Shown here in pieces: positions 19,743-30,572 of a stretch of 64,000 nucleotides of DNA. The position numbers were made by a program, and so were the translations under genes. Numbering within the stretch: the first letter of the stretch is position 1; each line of letters starts with the position of its first letter. Under the pieces are notes generated by a model that was given only the letters and a program-made list of their open reading frames with translations, searched no databases and was not told the origin of the DNA. Source of the stretch: Anthostomella pinea (taxonomy: Eukaryota; Ascomycota; Sordariomycetes; Xylariales; Xylariaceae). The stretch is from contig CAUWAG010000007.1 of the NCBI GenBank assembly GCA_963556695.1, positions 868,001 to 932,000 on the forward strand. Reading direction: 5' to 3'.

Positions 19743-22279
19743 CCAGCCCATGTCGGCCACGCCGCATTCCTCACTCCTTTCAGCGAACGCTTTCATCGTC
19801 TCCAGTGACGTACATTGTTGACGGGAACATGAAAACAATGCAAATGACCTTCTTCTCACTTTTCTGATCACAAAATTCGCAAGCATATATCGCTTCGAAC
19901 TTCGATAAACTCTGCGCCATCACAACATATCCACAAACGGCACATTTCGAACCACTCTGTACACCAAATTCAACCTACTCGCGCATCAAATACAGACCGT
20001 TGCGAACACAATATATCTTCCGGCCGAGCTGCGAAATGCGCTTTTCTTCATCCCTTCCAATAGACCTGCTGGGTCTGGCTGTCCAGGTGCATGGCTCGAG
20101 CAGCAGTGCGCCCTCGTCCGATGTGACAGCCCACCAGACACGCACCAACGAGACTCCATCCACCATGTACGACCACTGCACCATGGAAACCGGGGGAGAT
20201 GGAGTTGATGGTTTGAAGCAATGCGACGAGGATGCCGGAAACCAGAGCAGTCGGAAGCGAGCAAGAGTAGGCAAAACCGGTATATATATTAGCAGCACTC
20301 GCTCGTGCGTAGTGGAGGAACGAACCCTTCGTTGCACGCACACGCAAGCAATCTAGCAAAATACGAACACGTGTAAATTCACAGGCTTCTGGGCAGCAAC
20401 TCACTTAGGCCGGGTCGATTGCCCGCCAGAGCAGATGCTGCTTTCACCTCCAACGTCGGAGTCCGACGACGACGATTAGAACGTTATGGAGACGAGGGAG
20501 GCTATGACTGGATGAGCGGGCGTAGAAGGATGGTCGGCAGTGTGAATAGAGCATCATTGGGAAGGCCTTGAGATTGAGGTTACCTAGGAATGAACATACA
20601 GTCCTTACCTGAGGAACCTAAGTACGGCCGACCAACTGTATATCGATTGCAACACGTTGGCAAGCAGGAGTCTCAGTTCTTCGATTGATGCTGGTCTTGT
20701 AGTTCAGTGAGTATTTGATTGATAGGGCAGGATACCGATTTCCCACTTGTCTCCAGAAGAAAGCTTACCTACGTGATACCCAACGTGCCATGTGCGATTG
20801 CTTCTAGCAATCCAAGTCGACCACATCGGCATTAAGAAGTGCCCCTCAAGGCTGCATCTGCTTCCTCAGATCAGGTGAGAATTCGTCGACAATCAAGGCG
20901 GAAACGGGGGACAGGAAGCATCGCTGTCCAGAAGTACCAGCCTGACGAAGAACATCACAGTCAATGGTGCCGCAAAACCAAATGTGGGATGTGAACAGAG
21001 TGATCCGTATCGGCAACAATGTCTACACATAGCTGAGCAGTCGGAGGATGCCGAAACGGCTGAAAACTCCTAAGAACATAGAACGGGATGTTTCTGCTTC
21101 TCCCAGCTTTCTCTGGGTGCTGTTGACCTTCAGTTTTCAAGACCGTAACCGTGGGCTCAAGGGAGGGAGGTAACGCCCACGGTTAGGTGAGCGACAGAGC
21201 CCCACTCTGAAGCAATTCTGCCAGCAGAAAGTCTAGACCACCCGCGCCAGCTGCCCGACAGCCGAAGCTCCCCACAACACCCGGCCGACAGCCTGGCCCA
21301 TGCGCAATCCGAATACTTAAACGATTTCTCGTGGCCGCCATCTAATGGCGTCTTCCTTTCCTGTTAAACTTACCTTGGAGACGTGGATTTTTTCTCAAAA
21401 AAAGAGTTCTCGAGAACCGGAAGCCTGCCTTGCACATCGCGGCGCTGACTGTGCTTTGGCGACGCCTCTGGTGTTTCAATCTCTGTAATTTTTGTTATTA
21501 TTACACTCCCCGTCTCGTTTTCGTTCTGCTCATCACTGCGGTGGTGAGATGAGGAAGATGATTTCGGACGATGTTTCACAATGCCAGTACTTGCGGGCGC
21601 TTCGCTCTGTTGTAGTACATGCTAACTTCAAGAGGGCTTCTTAGAATCTGCGTATTCGGCAGTGGCACTTCTGACGTGTACCCATGCTCGACTTGCCGAA
21701 GGAAATGGAGGATTCAGAGATGCTCGCGTGATAGAAGACCAGCAAACAGGCTTGCGACGAGAAGCCAACCTGCAATGTCTACCGTTTGGCGTCATCGCGG
21801 TTCTCACAGTTCCTGCCCTGGGGTGGGAATCTATTGAGACGTCGCTAGATGCACGAGAGGACTTGCGACAGCGTGACGTCGCCAGTTACTGTTGCGATTG
21901 CCGCGATGGCCTCACCGTTACTGACCCCGACGCGCCCCACGGAATATTCCATTCACACCATGTAATCACGCAGAAGCCGGCATTTCGTAGGGTGCTCGTC
22001 TCCTGGGCACGTCAATCATATCCTCCTCCGATGCGCATTGCGGCATCTGGCATTTGGGGGAGGACCACCCAGACCGTCTACTGGAGCACTTGATGGAAGG
22101 GATAGAATAGCTTAGTGTACCGGGCTTCGGCGCTACGGCATACATCCTCCAGCGGCTCGGCCATCAGAGAGACCACAGTAAACGCCGTGCCACGATGGCG
22201 TCTATGGCAGGTTTCATACACCAGCTGATTTGGTTTCTCTCAGCGTTCTTTTAGCGTCATTTAGGGAAGTGCGGTATTC
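19743..22279. other. no supported gene
   Basis: About 2.5 kb. The longest frames (plus strand 20000-20356 and 21662-22093; minus strand 19975-20404 and 21370-21579) have no motif, start context or splice pattern I trust. The 20410-21360 stretch holds no open frame of any size. GC content is ordinary, so this is not an AT-rich RIP island. Confidence 0.45.
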
Positions 22280-22299
22280 CCTACCTAGGTAGGTAGGTA
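22280..22299. repeat. CCTACCTAGGTAGG palindrome/microsatellite, locus 1
   Basis: A TACC/GGTA run with an internal palindrome. The same motif lies at about 34522-34550 and 59807-59829, all in intergenic DNA. Confidence 0.8.
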
Positions 22300-22489
22300 C
22301 TTGCTATTGGCGGCGTATACCCAACCTTCTACCTGCGAGACACGTTGGGGGACCACATCGCACGCACCGAGACGATGCCACAGCTACACGCAAGATACCC
22401 CGATTTCCTGCTCGCCAGGAGCAAATTCTCGTGCACATTCTCCCTTTGAGGAACGACTACCATGTCTGAGGCCCTCTCAGCCAAGCCGC

Positions 22490-23370
22490 CGTAGCCGCCC
22501 AGGGGGAAAACCCTGCTCCACCGCGCCCTCGAGGAGTTGGGCCTCACCTCGCTGCACAGCTCCCCGCTTGACGTCAAGCTCCGATGCGCGCATGCTCGCC
22601 TGCGGCGTGTCGACCTGATTCCCGTCGTCTACCTTGACGCCTCTGGGCACTGGCAACACGCAGATCGGGCTCTTCATGCCGGTGACGCCCGCGGGCGACA
22701 TCTGGGTCAGCTTCCTCCTGACACTGTTCACTGACGCACTGGGGCGGCGGGCTGTCCTTGCCCTCGGGGCTGGTCTGATGACGGCCAGCGCGTGGTGTTT
22801 GGCTTGTCGGGGATTTATTGGGTGCATTTTGTTGCGGCTGTCGGGGGAGTTGTTAGCCCGAGGTACGTTTGAAGTCACTTCGCCGTTGAGATGTAGTTGC
22901 CAAGAGGAACGCCTCAGTGGCAATGAAATTGGTCCACTTCGTGCCGTTGAAGAGAGCATAGTCGCGAAGCTGACAGGCCACGGAACAAGAGCGGTGTCTA
23001 CGAATGGTACGGCCTGGCTGGCCTGGCTGGAGCCGCCTGGGGTTTCATGACATGCGGATCGGTTCTGCAGTGCATTAGGAAAGTGCATGGATAGGAGCTA
23101 ATCTATTCGCATCGCATCATTTGCTTTGGCTACGCTGCTGTTGGTATCTTGAAGCTTGTCCTGACTCTTCTCTTGAGCAGTTCCATCTAGTCTGCGAAGA
23201 TGCAGCAGAAAGCCCATGAGCGCAATGATGAGACGACGGCACTGTTGGCTAATCGCTGGCATAGTGTAACAGAAGCAGGTCCTGATCGAGAAGAGGATGA
23301 CGAGCGTTGCTTCCCGAGATCAGCAAGGACACCGTGTCTGTCGCTGCAGCCGTGGTGGCTTGGGCGGTGG
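22490..23370 (+). pseudogene. MFS transporter relic (frameshifted, truncated)
   Basis: Ordered pieces of a 12-TM major facilitator appear in shifting frames: an N-terminal LLHRALEELGLTSLHS (about 22513), GNTQIGLFMPVTPAGDIWVS, SFLLTLFTDALGRRAVLALG (the loop 2-3 motif A region), SGNEIGPLRAVEESIVAKLT, a WYGLAGLAGAAWGFM segment, then FGYAAVGILKLVLTLLLSSS ending at a TAG, and the central loop with NDETTALLANR and PEISKDTVSVAAA. The second half of the transporter is absent. There are at least three frame changes. The family pattern is that of fungal MFS proteins of unknown substrate. Confidence 0.7.
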
Positions 23371-23929
23371 GCAGGACATAGGGGAAATGGGAAACCTAAA
23401 ACCTATTCGGTTGACGAATCTGACCAAGTCAGCCTGCATATCGACAGATGTATCTTTGTGTGCAAGCACTACGCTTCTTGCAGGGCTTTCCGACCAGGGG
23501 CCTTCTTTCTACCTATTCAGCGCCAGACGAACGATGTCGCGACCACCTCCCTCGCCTGTGAGCTAGCTGGGATGTCTCACCCAGTGTTTCCCCTTACTCC
23601 TGGCGAAAGCTACAAGCTTATTCCCCCCAGATTGTCATCCACCTCCTTCGTGAAGGGCGCCATCGACACCTTTCCAGAACCACGAATTGCCTCGCCTCGT
23701 CACGTCACCATTTGTGTTTCCCCGCTGTCTCTGCCACACTCACTCAGCCCCTCAACACCCTCGTCAACACCCGCGTCAGTCGAATCCATCTTGCTCAACC
23801 GCAACAACTCCTCTGCCACCTCGGTTTTCTCCACCTCCATATCCAGCTCCCTCTCCTTATCTCTTCCCTTTCCCTTTCCCACCCTGATTCAGGCTCCCAA
23901 CCTGCATGAATATAATATTAACGCCAAAC

Positions 23930-24085
23930 GGCCCCAGCACCATACCTAGATCGCCAATCCTACCCGGCTCCTCGTAGTTGTGCAGGATGGGCAGGGTACA
24001 CTTGGGCATGAAGTTTCCCGTGAATCGTTCCAGCTTCAAGAAGAAAATACTGTCGCGGGCGAGACGTGGAAGCTGAATGACATGT
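23930..24085 (-). pseudogene. possible ACT-domain remnant (D-3-phosphoglycerate dehydrogenase-like)
   Basis: The minus strand reads RLARDSIFFLKLERFTGNF, then CTLPILHNYEEPGRIGDLGM and VLGPFGVNIIFMQVGSLN, close to the ligand-binding ACT domain at the end of SerA-type dehydrogenases (a PG-x-IG...VLG-x-x-GVNI-x-xMQ pattern). Nothing upstream matches the catalytic part. It would be a terminal scrap of a serine-biosynthesis gene copy. The match rests on about 40 residues. Confidence 0.35.
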
Positions 24086-24111
24086 CATGAATGAGATACG
24101 TAGAAATTCGC

Positions 24112-24144
24112 GGGAGGGGCTGGGTTGGGGGGGTGGGGGGGGGG
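24112..24144 (+). other. G-quadruplex-prone tract
   Basis: Within 33 bases there are G-runs of 3, 4, 3, 7 and 10 separated by 1-2 nt, satisfying the four-run G-quadruplex pattern several times over. It is intergenic, about 340 bp downstream of the glyoxalase stop codon. Confidence 0.8.
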
Positions 24145-24484
24145 CAAAAATGGAACTTCGATGCCCCCCTTTCTCGCAGGCCTCCCAAGTCTCCCGACCT
24201 GCTAGTGCAAGCTACAATGACTCCACCAAGTAAAATACGCATAGATCTTCCTTGTGCTGCAGTAGATCGGTCTATGAGATGCTCGTCAGACCACGGGTCA
24301 CAAGCGGTGTGGTGCTCCGTTGCGAAATTGGCGTTGAGCGCTAAGTCCCAACGTCGACGAAGAATTTGGCAAAACCAAGATGCGTAGAAAGTAGAAGAAA
24401 GGGGTTGTCAGTGTAACCTCTTTATTTCGTTCGGTATGCATCGTTTAACTCTTGCTACCCTGCTCCAGGCGAGAGATATAGCAG

Positions 24485-25917
24485 CTAAAAGTTCTCCTTC
24501 CCAGCAAACCGCTCGTTCTGCACGACCTCGACCCAGTATCCATCAGGATCCAGCAGGAAAGCGACATTCTTCATGCGCCCATCCGTGAGTCGCTTCTTCC
24601 AGTTGCAGTCCATGCTCTCGAATCTCGAGCACGCGGCATCGATGTTGTCGACAGAGACACCTGTACGACAATAAGCATTAGCTTCTCATCCCCAAGCTTA
24701 CATCATATCATGCCCTGCACCGAAGGACCGGTGGTTTGAGACCAGAGAATCACTCACAGATATGTCCAAACCCCTGCGGTTCCGCATTGCCGTCATGATA
24801 CTTGAAACTGTCGTCCTTCTCGGTGCCATAGTTCCACGTCAGCTCCAGCAGGCCCTCGTAGTCGGCTGTGAACCCGTTCTCGGGCACGCCCTTGGAGCCC
24901 GGGTAGCCGAGGAAGTACAGGTTGAAGCCGGCGGCCGACTGCTCGACGGTGCGGAACAGGTTCATGCCCAGGACGTCCTGGTAGAACTTGAGCGACTTCT
25001 CGGCGTCCTTGACACGTATCATGGTGTGGTTCTGACCGGATTGTGTTAGCGGCGGCTCAGATGCTCTCCTCTCTTACCTCGTTGTGCCCGACGGTTTGAC
25101 GGCAGAATGAGAGGATAACGAGCGTATCTCACCATGCGATAAGTCCCCGGATCCGTCTGCTGTCCCTTTTCCTCCGGGTCGTCCGCGCCCTTGCTCCCTA
25201 TCATCTTGGATATGATCTCCACCCAATACCCGTCGGGATCGAGCGCGAAAGCAATGTGCTTCATCCGGCCGTCCGTCAGCTTCTTCTGGAACCGGTAGCC
25301 CGCATCCTCGATGCGCTGGCATGCGGCCTGGATATGGTCGACGCTGATGCACACGTGGCCGACTGCAACCCAGTACGTCAGTACCCAATATCTTCTAGCA
25401 ACTCAAGCTCCCGAGCAGCGCTGTAGAGGGGCAGCCGGGTAGCGTAGCTGCTACTTACACCCACGGTGCGGCTCCGCATTGCCATTGTTAACCTTGAAAT
25501 TCGCATCGTCCTCCGTGCCATAATTATGCGTCAACTCGATAACGCCTTCCCGATCAAAGGTGCTATTTCCATGCGAGAGGGCCTTCGGCGAGTCGTAGGA
25601 GAGGAAGTAGAGATCAAACTTGGCATCGGGGAACTGCAGCTTCTTGACCACGCTCATGCCGAGGAACTCGTAGAATTTGACTGTTGTGCGCTGCGCCGTC
25701 AGCCTCGTTTCTCATTCCTGGCGCTATCATCGTGGATACCACGGGTACCGGGAGGAGGTGGGAGGGGGCGTCGTACCGGATGCCTTCGGGTCCTTCACCC
25801 GGAGCCTGCGCGTCGTCTCTGTTCAGCCCGGCGTCTCCCCCGCATACTACGCGGGTTGTAGTGGTCTTACATGGAGTGGTTGAACTTGTAGTTCTTGGTA
25901 TCCGTAGTTGTCGCCAT
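24485..25917 (-). CDS. glo1: lactoylglutathione lyase (glyoxalase I), two-domain form
   Basis: Six exons (25917-25871, 25805-25777, 25680-25459, 25362-25133, 25031-24758, 24660-24485) give 325 residues, the length of the yeast monomeric enzyme. It isomerises the hemithioacetal of methylglyoxal and glutathione to S-lactoylglutathione in the cytosol. Two tandem VOC domains are visible: NHSMLRVKDPKAS, LTHNYG, FGHVCISVD and DGYWVEIISK, then NHTMIRVKDAEKS, LTWNYG, FGHICVSVD and DGYWVEVVQN. The metal ligands H and E of each site are present in both halves. All junctions are GT-AG and keep frame; the 29-nt exon 2 is needed to complete VKDPKAS. Neighbour: the Ca2+/H+ exchanger, same strand. No oddity. 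Confidence 0.95.
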
Positions 25918-26734
25918 GGCTGCGAAGGTTCGGCGCGTGTCTGGATTCTCGACTTAGCACACTTATAACTTCAAAGTCGCTTCTTGTTGCTTCACTTCCA
26001 TCTAACTGTCGGGGATAGGCGGACAGGACTCACTGGCAACTTGTGTAACTGGTCGCAACAGAGAAGATTGTAGTCTGATTCGTTGCAAGGCGCGCAGCGT
26101 AGACATGGAACTGGGATGTGGGAAAGAGAAGTAAAGAGTCAATTGTTCGTGAAGGGAATTGATCGACGACGCAGCTGGTAAATACCTTATTGCCAATTGG
26201 GTTGAGGTGAGATGACGTCCACCTGCCGGCGCATTACATGACGTTTTAATTACAGTACTCCACATTCAGAGCCGCGGGGCACAATCGCGAGCATGGGTGG
26301 AGGGAATTCGCGACTCCAGCACTCCAGGTATCAATCCCCTGGGATTCGGCCACGAATTGACCGGAGGCTAGCGTGAAGCATTTTCACTGAAGATATCCAT
26401 TGTTGTCTACCTAGGAGGAACCTCCCATGTACTTACTCTCCGTGTATTCTGTTTGCACAGACTGTGAAATTTCTGATGCGCGCAAAACCCCCTACTCCTG
26501 AACAAAAAAGCCTACACCAGCTTTTCCCAGGACCCCCATATGATACAGTGATCGATAGACAAGAAGGAAATACTCTCAACGGTAGACAAAAGACGCATCT
26601 TCCGGGTTGAACGAGACTCGGGCAACCGCACCCTGGACACTGTGTTATTCGGCATAGTTCACTTGGTGTGTCGCAACTGATACGACACGCGGAGGCTACT
26701 GCGCCCCAGTCGTATGTTGATCAAGAAGTCAAGA

Positions 26735-28538
26735 TTACCAAGCGACAGAGCGACGCGCAGACTCGACGAGTTTGGCTGCCACTCCAGTAGCCTCACTAGC
26801 GTCAAAGTATTCGCTGGGTGTGACGAAGAATGCCAAGGCGATCATAATGTACAAGGCCATCAACTATGCTAGGGTCAGTCTCAATGCATCAAAGGAGCAG
26901 TGTAGGGGTTATTACCATAGCACCCTCAAGGTAGTTGGATTTTCCATCTTGGACGGTGTAGATGACCACCAGAACGGACAGGGCAAAAGCCACAGTTTCG
27001 ACTAGATTCAAGTCAGCAACTAGAAGGACGAAGATGACGGATTCTACTCACAAGTCTCGAAGTGTAGATTCATACCACGGTCCATGATCCAGCCGAGAAT
27101 GACGAGGAAGGGCGTCACGAACAGGGCGATCTGAATGCTCGAGCCAATAGCGACTCCCATGGCCTGGAAGCTGGTCAGTCTCGCAGCACTAGGTTCACGT
27201 TGTAACACTACTCACCAGATCCATCTTGTTCTTGATAGCAACCACCACGGCGGTGACGTGCTCCGCAGCATTTCCAACGATGGGGATCAGAATAAGACCA
27301 ATGAAGCTGCGACTGATGTGGGCGCGCTCCACGAGGGAATCGATACTCTCAACCAGGTAATCGGCACAGATGGCGACCAGGACAGTTGTGACAATCAGAA
27401 CACCACCAGCAGACCACGGGCTCATGTGTTCCTCCTCGGGTTCCTCGTCACCATTTCCGGTGGCTGCAGGGGTGGCCTCCGCTGCCCCGTTCTCGCCTTC
27501 GCCAGACTCTATCTGCGCGGGCCCAGCTTGGACATCAGCAGCCGGCTCGCTGCCGAACAAGTTGTGGTGTGTTCGTAGCTGGAACCACAGGTACAAAACG
27601 TAGAGCGTTAGGAGAATGACGGCTGTGCCGCGCGAGAGAGCTAGGATGGTTCTGTCGCGCTCTGCGACGTCTCCTTTACTGCTGGTACGAATGATCATGA
27701 ATAGCTTTGTGGGTCAGTGCCACGCCCTCTCTGATTGAATGGTAAAGGGAAGCTTACAGCTCCAGGAAGGACCATGGATGCAGCGGACAACATCATCAAG
27801 GAAGCAGTGGTCTGAGCCGTTATGGTCGCAAAGGATTGCTCCGTTCCCTCGCCATTCTCGTCCCGCATGTTGACAATGCCGCCAATGAAGAAGCACATGC
27901 CCATCACCAGCAACAGGTTCGACAGGATGGAGCCAATCATGGACGATTTGACAACCTCGAACTGGCCGTCTCTGAGAGCAAGGACGCTGACCTGCACAGT
28001 AAATCATTAGTAGACGTGCGATAAGCTGGTTGGGGGCCGCCGTACAATCAGCTCGACCGCGTTGCCAAAGGTGGCATTGAGCAAACCACCCAGCGCCTCC
28101 CCAAGATTCACAGATATCTCCTCGGTAGCGAACGATAGCACAGCAGCGAGCGGAATGATGGCGAAGAAGTTAATGACGAATACAGCAACGGGATCCCAGC
28201 CTGTGTTCCCAGCGATGATTCCAAACGGTACAGCGAAAAGAAGGATATTGACGGGGCCTAGCACGGTCAGGTCAGCGCGCGGCCGTGCATCATCAACCCC
28301 CCAGAGTGTACGTACTGCTCAGCAGCGTAGCCTTCGCGATATGCCATACGTGGGCCGGGTATTTGACGTAGGGCTTGGGGTCGTCGGTGCCGGGCGTGTG
28401 CTTCGTGTTGAAGAAGAACTCCCACGTGGCACTGTGGCTCTTGGAGCCGTGGTGGCCGAGGATATTTCCGCCTCCTAATAAGGAGGTGCGCTCGTGGGCC
28501 TCGCCATTCTCGCGGGAATGATGGTGGCCGGGAGCCAT
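26735..28538 (-). CDS. vcx1: vacuolar Ca2+/H+ exchanger (CaCA/CAX family)
   Basis: Seven exons (28538-28316, 28257-28046, 27991-27758, 27704-27216, 27163-27052, 27001-26916, 26863-26735) encode 494 residues. The protein moves Ca2+ into the vacuole in exchange for protons. An N-terminal cytosolic His/Asp-rich region of about 70 residues precedes the membrane part. The two inverted alpha repeats are clear: [17 protein letters not shown] in the first half and [19 protein letters not shown] in the second, each followed by G-S-x-Q/L-S-N type helices ([22 protein letters not shown]). The halves are joined by an acidic loop (GDEEPEEE), as in CAX proteins. About 11 membrane helices. All introns GT-AG and frame-consistent. 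Confidence 0.93.
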
Positions 28539-30572
28539 GTTTGTGACCTTGCGAAGCTGGGACTGGAAACTGGGTAGAGCTATATCACGATAGGTTGCAC
28601 CTCATGGTCAGCCGGCAATGCGCGCTGGACTGTGGTGGGAGAAGAAGAAGTCGGTATCGATTGATGACCATGCTCCACGGAGAACACTGAAGATACGGAC
28701 AAAGGGCGCAACGAAAGGGAGAGGGTGGTGTTGGGCCTGAGTCGTGGGTCGAGGATGACATGTAACCGGGCAACATTGGATGGGAAGGACAAAGAGGGAC
28801 CGACTATCACCAGATGTACTTACACCACACCATTTTGTCAGATATGCAGCTGTCCGAGTCTGCCGTCGGGGTAGATGGGGATAACACTTCCAGTCGCAGG
28901 CGAGGAATGAGAATGTGCAGTCGATGACCCGTGATGATCTTCGGTACGTGGCTGGGCGCTCTAGCTGCTCTTGGTCAGTCTTGGTATTGTCTTTTCATAC
29001 GCCGAGGTAGTCTGGCGGTCTGGGCAGAGCTAACAAGTTGCCTCTCTGTCTGTCTGCTCGTTCCTCTCTCTGGATACCTTATGCGAGGCACGACAATGCA
29101 CACTTTGTAGATGGAACGAAACACAAAACAGACTCTTCTGCCGCCAACACATAAACTGTGAACTTGGAGAAGCTAGAAGCGGGAAGATCCACAGGAAACA
29201 CACTGACGTAGGCATCTGTCGCAGCAACCGCACCTTCCTACCCGACATCTCAACCTGGCAACCATGAAAATGCAGGCTCGCTAGTGTAAAACGTGGCGCG
29301 AGCTCTGGAGCAAGATCAGGCATCGGGGGCCCACCCCAACAAGCCAACAAGGGGGGAGCTTGAGCTTGGTCCAACGACATCTTCATCAATCAACTTCCCA
29401 TTTCTTCAGTTCCTCAGTTGCTGCCTAGCAATTATATCTCAAGTATCAAGTCTTGACACAGATACGCAACAAAAAAAATTATCAAATTCCTCGCAATTGC
29501 GCCCCGATGCAACACAGAGCAGGTCTCCGCGTGCTCCGATCATCACAAAGTGTTGAAATCGTGCCAAGCGTGGCTGTGCAGGGAAAGTAGAGTTTCGCCG
29601 TCTCTGCTTCGGATGTTTTGCGCCAATTGAACATCCCGTCTCTCTACTAGCCTCGAAAAGAGCTGGAGGCCTCCCTCTCCCTCCTCCGCAGCTGCGGCAT
29701 CCATGCATGTGCTGGGCAATCGGTATCTGCCGGTGGGTGGGTTAATCGATAAGAGCTGCCGGGTGCTTGCATGTCTAGCGGAGCCAAGCGGCAGCCAAGT
29801 AAGGTCTAGATGAAAATATTACCAAAGACTCGGCCGAACTCCACGACGTCGTTTGCAAGTGCAGGAATGCAAATTCTCAGACGATGCAGTCACCCACGTC
29901 CCAGCGTACATACAGCCGGGGGCTGTGCAAGTGAAGTGTATTATCTTCTCTATGAGCATAATCGCTTACATTAGATACATTTTGTTCATCTTGTTGCCAG
30001 TTGATATCGCAATTTATTCTCACAATCAATATGTAACTGTCGCTTACCAAGGTTCACGATGGCATCAACCGTCGCGCGAACCTGGATGGCAGGAGCCTAC
30101 ACTCACATCTCAGCTCAGTACTCAATAGCAAGCGCATCATCTCAAGCAAGTATTACTGGTAGCACAAGCACAAGACAAGCACAGCAGATTACCAACCACA
30201 CCAAATGCCCCAAACAGGTGGGTAGTTCAGGTAGGGAGGGCAATACGTGTATTAGATGAAATGCATAATAGGGGGGATGCCGTTCTAAAAGCTGTCTGTA
30301 AAGTTGTAGGCGTAGCGAAAGCATCCTCTCATAACATCATTCGTTCATTTTCCAGGTCTCTCACGGGTCATATTCAGGGGGCTTCTCCTGATGACCAGCC
30401 GTGACAATTCGATTCCGCAAAAGACAATGTTAACGCCGTACCGATGGAAAGGGAAGAGCCATTCCATAGTTCGTCCCAGTCGTCGCATTACCTCGTCTCA
30501 ACCTATCTCACCCGACTCTTCAGTCCGTTCGTTATTAGTTGTCGAGTAGGGAGATTCGTTTGACATCCGTCA
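28539..30572. other. intergenic, no recognisable gene
   Basis: Upstream of the exchanger and downstream of the glucanase, both on the minus strand. Only short frames; nothing with motifs. The part nearest 28538 is presumably promoter and 5' UTR of the exchanger; a CT-rich tract lies near 28580-28740 on its coding strand. Confidence 0.5.

Noticed and set aside
23200..23949. 249-codon plus-strand open frame after the MFS relic
   Set aside because: Its first 40 codons are the central loop of the decayed transporter and the rest is Ser/Pro/Leu low complexity in a CT-rich region; not a gene of its own.
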